In this document: positions 52,618 to 59,600 of the stretch, in pieces | How the letters are laid out: the number at the start of each line of letters is the position of its first letter | Position numbering within the stretch: position 1 is the first letter of the stretch | Assembly: GCF_027111255.2 (NCBI RefSeq) | Contig: NZ_CP114285.2 | Location: forward strand, 1,116,001 to 1,180,000 | Direction: 5' to 3' | From: Flavobacterium flavigenum | GTDB taxonomy: Bacteria > Bacteroidota > Bacteroidia > Flavobacteriales > Flavobacteriaceae | Length of the DNA stretch: 64,000 nucleotides | Notes under the pieces: model-generated | Seen by the model: the letters and a program-made list of their open reading frames with translations, nothing else | Database searches by the model: none | What the model was told of the DNA's origin: nothing | Program-made: the position numbers and the translations under genes

Positions 52618-52852
52618 TATTGTACTTGCTTTTTATCTTTGCTAAAAGCTCTTCTTTAGTCAAAGTACTATGACCGCTTTTTTCTGCTTTTTCAATCTTA
52701 TTGCGCACAAAATCATAGTATTCCTCTTGCGAACGTGCTTTTTTAATGAGATAATTAATCGCTTCACTTTTGCTCGTAAATTCGTGTTCTGCGACTTGAT
52801 TTTTTAACCATTCATCATTTTGTTTGGCTAAAGTGATACTTTGTCTTGGCAT
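52610..52852 (-). CDS. ParD-like antitoxin
   Basis: 80 residues. The N-terminal MPRQSITLAKQNDEWLKNQVAEHEFTSKSEAINYLIKKA is a ribbon-helix-helix DNA-binding domain of the ParD/CopG type, followed by a charged C-terminal tail (YYDFVRNKIEKAEKSGHSTLTKEELLAKIKSKY) that would wrap the toxin. It precedes the toxin, as expected for autoregulated type II modules. The start codon is 40 bases after the cas9 stop on the same strand, so cas9 transcripts could run into it, but an own promoter candidate is present. Confidence 0.85.
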   Translation of the reverse strand: MPRQSITLAKQNDEWLKNQVAEHEFTSKSEAINYLIKKARSQEEYYDFVRNKIEKAEKSGHSTLTKEELLAKIKSKYNNV

Positions 52853-52873
52853 AATTAAAAAAGTTAAGTGGTG

Positions 52874-52901
52874 TAAATATACATCATTTTTACTAAATCA
52901 A
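52874..52901 (-). promoter_or_regulatory. Candidate promoter of the ParD-ParE pair
   Basis: On the minus strand TTG (52901-52899), 17 bases, TATATTTA (52881-52874), one base off consensus and the same -7 sequence as the tracrRNA promoter. It overlaps the end of cas9 and lies 22 bases before the antitoxin start. Confidence 0.45.
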
Positions 52902-55900
52902 AAAATCAATTTTTCCGGAGGGATGCAGTATAAAATCTTTTCCTTCATAAATTGCTTTTATATTGCTTAAACTAATTCTTAGTTTTTGAGCAGATTTTTC
53001 AAAATCCAAAGATGATTCTTTTTTTAAATCTTTATCTGCTCCGCCTTGAGCATGATGGCGGAATTGAATTCTTCCGTCACTCTCAAATTGTGTTATTTTA
53101 AACAATCGTTTACTTAAATTTTCTTTAGAAATTGCTTTTAATTCTTCTGGATTATTTTCATAAAAAATAGCCATCTGGTTCACTTTTAAGATCTTTGATA
53201 ATGGAATCAAAACCTCAGTCTTTTTGCCTTTATTTTTAAATATATTTTCTTCAACTGGCATTTCTAATTTAGCATTTCCTTGATTGTGTTTTGCCAAATC
53301 AAATGCCGAAATAGTATTAAAAGTTTGTTCTTTTTTACCTTTATCATTCACAGTTTCATAAATCGCCATCGCAAATATGTTTTCTAAAGTAGCATAATAA
53401 CTTTCTTTATATTCTTTTCTTTTTCCTTGCGTAAAGTGGCTTTGTGCTTTTATTTTTGGCAGGTTTTTATTGGCTGTTTTAACACGGATTTTTTTAATTA
53501 GCATTTCTTTGACTTCCTTTCCTTTAGGATCTGCTTCCCCTGGCAATAAAATCCAACCTTCTGGAGTTCTAATGTTTTTAAGTCCGTGTTTTAAAATTCT
53601 ATTTTTGATTCCTTCATCAACTATAGCATTAACTTCAGCTTCTGAAAACGCATTTGTTACAGGCTTTCGAATAACAAACCACATTTCTTTTTCACTGTTT
53701 TCATTTTCTCTTTCAATAGCGCCATAAAAAGTATCTTTATGTAATGAAGCTCTTATTCCCTGGCCTTTTTCATAAACAACATTTCCTAATTTGTCGTATT
53801 GAATTTTATTCCTCTTTCTTAACTTTTTTACTGTTTGTTTATCAATCGTATTTTTATGATTGTGAACCACAATTATATCATTTTTTAATTGATTAACATC
53901 TTCTGTAAAAGTACTCCAAGGCTTTTTGATTTTGAATTTATCACTATATCGATTCTCTTCTGATTCTTTGAATGCCTCAGCCAAACCATCACGAATATTT
54001 TTATCCATGCAAGAAAGAACTACAGCATCAATTGCGTGATGATAATGGTAATTACGATCTTTTGCTTCCAACCCCCAAGATTTTCGAACATCAGCAACCA
54101 TTGAACCTTTCGCAGGAAAAACTCTTTGAAACAATGATTTTAAGAATAATTCAGAATATTTAGTAATTATTCCTGTATCAACTAACTGGCTGTTTTTGAA
54201 ATTAGGCTTGATTTCAGTCGCCATAAATCGATATAATTTCTGTTTCCAGTAATCTAATTCTAATTTTAAATAATGTCGTTGTTGAATGGCTCTGTTTTTT
54301 TGCTCAACGGTACTGGCAACTTTTGAAAAATACTTTTGCTGTTCAATCTTTTCTTCTAAACTTTCAATAGTTTCTTTCCAATGAAGTGTATTATTGATGA
54401 AATTTTGCTTGTACTTATCATTGAGATTTTGTGGAATTTGATTTCCTTTTATTTGATTGAACTTTTTATCAGCCAATGTTTTATTGACTAATGAATTATC
54501 AAATGATTTACTTCTGGGAAAAGTGTGCTCTATATCAAATTGAGGATTGGAACCCAATAATTTTTCACAGCTAATCGTTTCATTGGTATACAAACACTTA
54601 TTATTCTGTTCCTGACATAATCGGTATTTTATCACATCCGTTTCGGTAACAATTGAATTGGTATCTTTTGCAAATTCCTCTAATTTCTCTCTAAACTTCT
54701 TGTTTTCATTTTCTCTTTCACGTTGCCATCTTTCAATTGCTAATCTTTTGTTTTTATCATTTAATTCTCTTGCTAACTCAATAATAATTTCGGTATCGGG
54801 CGCAATTTTTTTCTCTTTTAATAGCGTATTGACTAATTTTCGCAAATAAAACAAAGTACGCATTGCCATTGGATTTTTAATCGAATTGGTAAATGGTAAT
54901 CCTAAAAAACCGTCCTGACTTTGCGGATAAGCGTCCATTGCAGAAGGATGATACAATTTATCAGCCTGTTCTTTTGAAACTTTATATTCACTAATTAAAA
55001 AGTCTTTGATAATTTCATCAATTCTTGGTTTAGATAAATAATATCCGCCAATTCTTCTTTTCTGTAATTGTTGCTGAAAAGTAATTTCTATTTCATTTTG
55101 AAGTGCTTCTTTTTGATCTTCAGACATTTTATCCCAAAGATATTTTCCATAGAAAAGTTTGATTTTTTCTAAAACATTGTTTCTGTCTGTTTCATCAAGA
55201 ATGTAATCGTAATTAGAATTATCATATTCCTTAATAAAATCACCAACCAAACCATTAACGATATCAATTTTTAATATTTCATCTTTGTAGCCTGAAATAA
55301 TATCAATAATGGTATCTTGAATAAATTGCTTATTTTCATTCCATTTTTCCTTTCCAATTATGACATCAACATTTGCGAAGAAAACAGCATACGGATAAAT
55401 TATTTTTTCTTCTAAATAAGGCAAAATCTTAAAAATTGCTTTTTTACTCAAAGAAGAATAGCCTTGTTTTAAATTTATACTTTCATAATAATTTACTTTT
55501 TCTTCAGAAATTGAAAAACGATCCCTGATAAAACTTTTTACTTTCTCAGAAGTAATATCGTTGACAAAATCTCCCGAAAAAAACAATGTATGCCAAAGTT
55601 CATCAACCAATTCAGCTACTGTTTTATTATCTTGTTTTTTGTATTTTGACTGAATTACTTTTTTACAATCATTCCAATCTTTGGCGTCAAAAACTTCTAT
55701 CAGTTTACTTACCGTTGGACTTCCTACAACAGGGTATTTATCATTATAATTGAACTCAAAAAACAGACTTTCTTTTTTTGCCTGATTATTAATGCTTTTT
55801 GAGATATCAACGAATTTGAAGTTTTTAGCACTTACCCTGTAAAATTTATCTTCTGCAATTTTATAATAATCCGGATAATCGGATAGAAAAACAAAAGTAT

Positions 55901-56771
55901 CGCTATTACGCTCTTTTACTTTAATAGAGTTTAGATACTGAAACATTCTAAACTCCTCAAACAATGGATGACTTATGGCACAGCGTGACTTTGTTTTTTC
56001 TAAAGTACATTTGCCAACAGAACCTTTTTGAGATTTTAAAGGTCTTTGAAAAAAGATGGTATCAAAAAATTGATCAGCTAATTTTTTTTCAACATTTTGG
56101 CTTTTCATCAAAAAATTAAACTCTTCAACATAACTAATTCTTGAAGAATTTACTTCCTGATCATCGGCACTAAATTTTGTCTTCCTTACTTTCTCATTTC
56201 TTCTTAATAAGTCAAAATAATATTCGCCTAAAGTTTTGAAACCATTCTTTTCTAACAGTTCTTTTTCCTCCAAATATCTTTCCAAATCTTTTCCAGCATC
56301 TGCATCTTTTCTTCCGCTTTTAAAACCTCTTCTTTGACACATATGATACAAAGCTCTACCTAATTCAAATTTTGAAACTATAGAATTAACAGCTTTGCTT
56401 CTTACTTCATAAGGATTTATTTTTATCCACTCAGAAAATTCAAAATTCTCAGTTGGATATTTCATCTCTTGTCCTTTTTTGTATACAGACCAAAGTAATA
56501 ATTCATCTGTAGTCAGCGGACAAAAGCCATTATCAATCAGCAGATTCAGCAAATTTGTTTTTCTTTGCTTTCTTCTTCTGTATAATTTTCTTGAAGCCCT
56601 GTGTTTAGTTCTTTCTGTAGCCAAAGAAAACTCCACTCCTTTTTCTTCTCCAACACCTTGTGGAAAAACAATAACATTCGAATCTAAAATCTGATTTCCT
56701 TCTTTATTTGTATCTCGAATCGCCCACCCAATCGAATTCGTTCCTAAATCTAATCCTAAAATTTTTGCCAT
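52893..56771 (-). CDS. cas9: CRISPR RNA-guided endonuclease Cas9 (type II-C)
   Basis: A 1292-residue Cas9. RuvC-I is MAKILGLDLGTNSIGWAIRD (catalytic D8). An Arg-rich bridge helix (about residues 58-78, ASRKLYRRRKQRKTNLLNLL) follows, then a long recognition lobe. RuvC-II has E665 in EIIIELARELN. The HNH domain has H749 in FDIEHTFPRSKSFDNSLVNKTLADKKFNQIKGN. RuvC-III has H912 and D915 in HYHHAIDAVVLSCMD. The wedge and PAM-interacting region make up the rest. All catalytic residues are present, so it should cut both strands. The size is between compact II-C enzymes (~1000-1100) and the largest Bacteroidota forms. It lies on the opposite strand to cas1-cas2 and faces them across the array; its tracrRNA is encoded upstream and divergently. 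Confidence 0.98.
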   Translation of the reverse strand: MAKILGLDLGTNSIGWAIRDTNKEGNQILDSNVIVFPQGVGEEKGVEFSLATERTKHRASRKLYRRRKQRKTNLLNLLIDNGFCPLTTDELLLWSVYKKGQEMKYPTENFEFSEWIKINPYEVRSKAVNSIVSKFELGRALYHMCQRRGFKSGRKDADAGKDLERYLEEKELLEKNGFKTLGEYYFDLLRRNEKVRKTKFSADDQEVNSSRISYVEEFNFLMKSQNVEKKLADQFFDTIFFQRPLKSQKGSVGKCTLEKTKSRCAISHPLFEEFRMFQYLNSIKVKERNSDTFVFLSDYPDYYKIAEDKFYRVSAKNFKFVDISKSINNQAKKESLFFEFNYNDKYPVVGSPTVSKLIEVFDAKDWNDCKKVIQSKYKKQDNKTVAELVDELWHTLFFSGDFVNDITSEKVKSFIRDRFSISEEKVNYYESINLKQGYSSLSKKAIFKILPYLEEKIIYPYAVFFANVDVIIGKEKWNENKQFIQDTIIDIISGYKDEILKIDIVNGLVGDFIKEYDNSNYDYILDETDRNNVLEKIKLFYGKYLWDKMSEDQKEALQNEIEITFQQQLQKRRIGGYYLSKPRIDEIIKDFLISEYKVSKEQADKLYHPSAMDAYPQSQDGFLGLPFTNSIKNPMAMRTLFYLRKLVNTLLKEKKIAPDTEIIIELARELNDKNKRLAIERWQRERENENKKFREKLEEFAKDTNSIVTETDVIKYRLCQEQNNKCLYTNETISCEKLLGSNPQFDIEHTFPRSKSFDNSLVNKTLADKKFNQIKGNQIPQNLNDKYKQNFINNTLHWKETIESLEEKIEQQKYFSKVASTVEQKNRAIQQRHYLKLELDYWKQKLYRFMATEIKPNFKNSQLVDTGIITKYSELFLKSLFQRVFPAKGSMVADVRKSWGLEAKDRNYHYHHAIDAVVLSCMDKNIRDGLAEAFKESEENRYSDKFKIKKPWSTFTEDVNQLKNDIIVVHNHKNTIDKQTVKKLRKRNKIQYDKLGNVVYEKGQGIRASLHKDTFYGAIERENENSEKEMWFVIRKPVTNAFSEAEVNAIVDEGIKNRILKHGLKNIRTPEGWILLPGEADPKGKEVKEMLIKKIRVKTANKNLPKIKAQSHFTQGKRKEYKESYYATLENIFAMAIYETVNDKGKKEQTFNTISAFDLAKHNQGNAKLEMPVEENIFKNKGKKTEVLIPLSKILKVNQMAIFYENNPEELKAISKENLSKRLFKITQFESDGRIQFRHHAQGGADKDLKKESSLDFEKSAQKLRISLSNIKAIYEGKDFILHPSGKIDFLI

Positions 56772-56889
56772 AATAATCTGTCTGTTTGAAGATTTTAAAT
56801 TTACACAGGAAAATATTCTTGTCGTTACGGTTTTACATAATTATTTTCTATCAAAAAATCATACCATCAAAAAATAAAACAAAAAACCT

Positions 56890-56921
56890 TTGGTAAAGAT
56901 AATTATTTTATATTACATTTG
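56890..56921 (+). promoter_or_regulatory. Plus-strand promoter upstream of the degenerate repeat
   Basis: TTG (56890-56892), 21 bases, then TACATTTG (56914-56921), an exact -7 match. No plus-strand ORF follows, so it should drive an untranslated RNA starting near 56928. Confidence 0.55.
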
Positions 56922-57004
56922 CATATATAACATATTAATATTTATGTATAGCATATAATATAAGTAAACCTAATTTATAGATTTATATATGCATAAAATA
57001 TAAG

Positions 57005-57031
57005 ATTGTGATTTGACAAAAGATTAGAAAA
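57005..57031 (+). repeat. Degenerate CRISPR repeat in crRNA sense
   Basis: Ungapped, 23 of 27 bases match the crRNA-sense repeat. TTGTG (57006-57010), TTTGA (57012-57016) and AAAGATTAGAAAA (57019-57031) are conserved. The parts kept are those that pair with the tracrRNA anti-repeat: 12 bp of the upper stem and the 5-bp lower stem. Confidence 0.85.
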
Positions 57032-57218
57032 AGCAAAGCACCATAAAGGTGCTTTAAGTTGAGTAAGAGTTTTTAAATAGTCTCATTAGCTATTGTAAAA
57101 ATGGTCAAAAACCAATCTTGCTTTTGTAATTTAAGACCGGCAAACATATCCCGAGTTGAAAAGTAGCAACAATGCCTCATTAACATTAAATTGCAAACTC
57201 AAAATTACAATTAAGATT

Positions 57219-57245
57219 GGAGGTGTCTTCAGCACCTCCTTTTTT
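57219..57245 (+). terminator. Terminator between the putative RNA and tracrRNA
   Basis: GGAGGTGT (57219-57226) pairs with GCACCTCC (57232-57239, with one U-G pair), loop CTTCA, followed by six T. Strong rho-independent terminator. Confidence 0.85.
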
Positions 57246-57248
57246 ATT

Positions 57249-57278
57249 TTGCAAATATAATATAATTACATATATTTA
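57249..57278 (+). promoter_or_regulatory. tracrRNA promoter, TTG-N19-TATATTTA
   Basis: TTG (57249-57251), exactly 19 bases, TATATTTA (57271-57278; one base off TAnnTTTG). Predicted start near 57284, eight bases before the anti-repeat. Confidence 0.75.
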
Positions 57279-57283
57279 CAACT

Positions 57284-57369
57284 GATTAAAATTTCTAATC
57301 TTTAATCTTATCACAATAAGGCTATATGCCGTAGATGAAAATCTTTAGTCCTGCTTCGGTGGGACTTTT
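57284..57369 (+). ncRNA. tracrRNA of the type II-C system
   Basis: The anti-repeat TTTCTAATCTTTAATC (57292-57307) is identical to the repeat's antisense over 16 bases. Four non-pairing bases follow (TTAT where the array has AAAC), then CACAA (57312-57316) matches again: an upper stem, an internal bulge and a lower stem, as in known crRNA-tracrRNA duplexes. Next come a nexus-like hairpin GGC-TATAT-GCC (57320-57330), a single-stranded linker, and a terminator hairpin AGTCC (57347-57351) with GGACT (57362-57366) ending in TTTT. Total about 86 nt. It is transcribed away from cas9. RNase III trimming is expected from the family; the exact ends are predicted only. Confidence 0.92.
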
Positions 57370-57455
57370 CATTTATATAAATTTAGAGAATTGGTATGCA
57401 CCGTATATCATTTTAGCAGTAAGTATTTCAAAACAAAACAACTACCAAAGATTTC

Positions 57456-58409
57456 CTAATCCTGCTTAATAAAATAAAGTTGCTCCGGATCATTTGCAAT
57501 TGCTACTAAAGCATTATAAATATATTGAGTTACCAAAGCACCTCCTTCAGTATTTATTAAATCAATATCATCTTCGGGTGTATGATATTGTGGGTGGCCA
57601 CCGGTGTGGAATCCCACAGCAGATATACCAGCTTTATAAAATGAGACGTGATCTGATCCTCCCACTTCACCAGCATGTACAACTGGATTAAGGTTACTGT
57701 TTACGCCTAATTTCTTCATCAATTCTACTCCATCTGGAAACGTTCCGGCGCCTCCCATGTAAATTTGCTTCTCTTCATTTAGCCTTCCCACCATATCCAT
57801 ATTCAACATTACTTTGACAGCTTCTTTTTGAACGGGCAAATGAGATACGAAATATTTAGAACCTAACAGCCCTTCCTCTTCACCACTAAAAGAGATAAAA
57901 ATGATACTTCTTTTGGGTTTGACTTTAGCTTTTGATAATTCCTCAAGTATGCAGAGCAATGCCGAAACTCCGGAGGCATTATCATCTGCTCCGTTATGAA
58001 TGGCGAAGGCTTCTTTCTTTTTACTGCCTGAGTTTTGTCCGCCCCATCCCCAATGATCATAATGAGCGCCTACTACTATATATTCATTCTTACGTTTTTC
58101 ATCAGAACCTTCCAGATATCCTACAACATTTTGGGTCCAAACACTATCTGATTTCATCTTGTTTATTCCTTCCTTCACAAAAAGTTTAAAAGGCTGATAA
58201 TAGTTGTTATCAAATTTTTTTAAACCGTATTTCTTAAAATACTTTTTGATATAAGCAGCTGCTTCATTATTGCCTTTGGTTCCCGGAAAACGCCCTTCTA
58301 ACTTATCCGAAGAAAGGTATTTGTCGTGTTTGTAAAAGGTTTGCGAATTTTGTGCATTCCCGAATGTGAAGCAAAAAACGGTGATCGTTACAAGAAGTTT
58401 TAATTTCAT
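57456..58409 (-). CDS. M28-family zinc metallopeptidase (aminopeptidase)
   Basis: 317 residues with a signal peptide (ends FTFGNAQ, ~residue 19). The M28 metal and catalytic set is in order: HYDHWG (His, Asp), HNGADDNASGVSALL (bridging Asp), SGEEEGLLGSKYF (catalytic Glu and metal Glu), LNMDMVGRL (Asp), and the last His in QYHTPEDDIDLI. It should remove N-terminal residues from peptides in the periplasm or at the surface. It lies 122 bases after the BNR lipoprotein in a unit with PNGase F and SusCD, which suggests it processes peptides left after deglycosylation; the pairing is inference. Confidence 0.9.
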   Translation of the reverse strand: MKLKLLVTITVFCFTFGNAQNSQTFYKHDKYLSSDKLEGRFPGTKGNNEAAAYIKKYFKKYGLKKFDNNYYQPFKLFVKEGINKMKSDSVWTQNVVGYLEGSDEKRKNEYIVVGAHYDHWGWGGQNSGSKKKEAFAIHNGADDNASGVSALLCILEELSKAKVKPKRSIIFISFSGEEEGLLGSKYFVSHLPVQKEAVKVMLNMDMVGRLNEEKQIYMGGAGTFPDGVELMKKLGVNSNLNPVVHAGEVGGSDHVSFYKAGISAVGFHTGGHPQYHTPEDDIDLINTEGGALVTQYIYNALVAIANDPEQLYFIKQD

Positions 58410-58531
58410 AATTGATTATTTATGGAATTGAACGCAGATGATGCTGGTTCACTTAGTGAAGACGTGGATAAAAACGGATATTTATAAAATAAAACCAACA
58501 AAAAGATCCGTAAAAATAAGCCTATTATTAT

Positions 58532-59593
58532 TTATTTATTTTTTAAATCAAAAGTTGTATGTTTAATAAATTTACGATTATACGTATATAAAACATGTAT
58601 CTTTTTATCTGAGGTCTGGATAATGGCGGGATAACTGAATTCGCCTTCTTTTTGATTTTCTAAATCAAATAATTTCCTCCAGGACACCCCATCTTTAGAA
58701 TATTCTACATCCAGGACATTTCTTCCGTTAAACCAGTCTTTACCCATCTTTAATGGATTATTAACCAATAAAAATGATGTATTGGATAAAGTTAGTGCAT
58801 CTATTCCCGAATTCGAATTCACAACGTTTATACTGTCTGTTTTCTGCCAGGTTTTGCCATTATCTTCTGACCAGCTTGAAATTAATTTATTGTGCCTGCT
58901 TCGTGATAAAATCTGAATCTTTTTAGATGAATGAACTAAAAAAGTGGGCTGTATGATATCGAAATTTTTACTGTCATTAATATCCGTTATTGTCCAGCTG
59001 TCTGTTGCTTCGGTGTACGTTTCTATAAATACGCGCCATTTATTATCATCGATACTTTCGGTACTGCTTCCGCATAAAATAACTCCGGGTGAAGTTTCAA
59101 TTGGTTTATTTCGAATTGGCCCCAATATTCCTTTTGGAAGATATTTTGCCTCGCTCCACGTGTTTCCGTTATCTTTAGAAACTATCATAGCACCAAACCA
59201 TTCCCTCGGATTTTTGCCCACTTTATAAAACAAATATAAATTTTGAGCCTTACTTTTAAATAAAACCGGATTCCAGCAAGGCAGTATATCTCCATTTTTA
59301 ATTAACGGCTCAATAATTTTTTTAGGGGCTGACCATTTTTTTTCTTTATAAGAAGCCATATAAATACTGACATCTTTCGCACCTTCATATTTTCCGCCAA
59401 ACCAGGCAGCAAGAAGGAAATTAGGTTCTATTTCTACCAATGTTGAGGCATGGCTCGCTGTTGTAACAGGATTTTCGGTAATGTAATTTTGAGTAATAGT
59501 AACGGCTTTTGGATTAGTTTGTAATGACCTACAGGAAAAAGCTGTCAGAATGAATAACAGCACTACACAATTAAATTTTAAAGGCATTTTCAT
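58532..59593 (-). CDS. Sialidase-like BNR-repeat lipoprotein
   Basis: 353 residues with a lipoprotein signal (LLFILTAFSCRS; Cys at about residue 21). The rest is a six-bladed propeller of the BNR_2/sialidase-like family: ASTLVEIEPNFLLAAWFGGKYEGAKDVSIYMASYKEKKWSAPKKI, and Asp-box-like turns SKDNGNTWSEA, SEDNGKTWQKT and SKDGVSWRKL. The classical GH33 Arg triad could not be assigned by eye, so true sialidase activity is uncertain; related proteins include other glycan-active propellers. It starts 7 bases after the PNGase F-type gene and is surely co-transcribed. It may trim terminal sugars of N-glycans. Confidence 0.75.
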   Translation of the reverse strand: MKMPLKFNCVVLLFILTAFSCRSLQTNPKAVTITQNYITENPVTTASHASTLVEIEPNFLLAAWFGGKYEGAKDVSIYMASYKEKKWSAPKKIIEPLIKNGDILPCWNPVLFKSKAQNLYLFYKVGKNPREWFGAMIVSKDNGNTWSEAKYLPKGILGPIRNKPIETSPGVILCGSSTESIDDNKWRVFIETYTEATDSWTITDINDSKNFDIIQPTFLVHSSKKIQILSRSRHNKLISSWSEDNGKTWQKTDSINVVNSNSGIDALTLSNTSFLLVNNPLKMGKDWFNGRNVLDVEYSKDGVSWRKLFDLENQKEGEFSYPAIIQTSDKKIHVLYTYNRKFIKHTTFDLKNK

Positions 59594-59600
59594 TTCGCAA

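Larger units (their letters stand above)
56928..57246 (+). ncRNA. Putative Cas9-associated RNA containing a degenerate CRISPR repeat
   Basis: Bounded by a consensus promoter and a strong terminator, with no ORF. In order: an AT-rich 5' part with the direct repeat GCATAwAATATAAG at 56951-56964 and 56991-57004; the degenerate repeat (57005-57031); an 8-bp hairpin AAAGCACC-ATAAA-GGTGCTTT (57035-57055); and a long-range stem, CCAATCTT (57112-57119) plus GTAATTT (57126-57132), pairing with AAATTAC (57202-57208) plus AAGATTGG (57213-57220); then the terminator. The tracrRNA follows on the same strand. Existence as a transcript is inference from signals; a role as a crRNA-like partner of tracrRNA and Cas9 is a hypothesis. 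Confidence 0.5.
56772..57455. other. RNA-coding region upstream of cas9
   Basis: A 684-base stretch with no protein gene. From left to right: the unresolved cas9 promoter zone (56772-56889), a plus-strand promoter (56890-56921), a putative ~320-nt RNA with a degenerate CRISPR repeat (57005-57031), a terminator (57219-57245), the tracrRNA promoter (57249-57278), the tracrRNA (to ~57369) and an 86-base spacer before the M28 peptidase stop. No exact TAnnTTTG was found for cas9 itself. Confidence 0.7.

Noticed and set aside
56951..57004. Firm call that the crRNA-like RNA targets its own leader
   Set aside because: The 13/14 match is in very AT-rich DNA, may be a short duplication, and the PAM of this Cas9 is unknown, so it is left as a possibility only.
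57035..57055. Hairpin AAAGCACC-ATAAA-GGTGCTTT as a terminator or tRNA arm
   Set aside because: No T run follows it and no tRNA-like cloverleaf can be drawn around it; it is kept only as part of the putative RNA.
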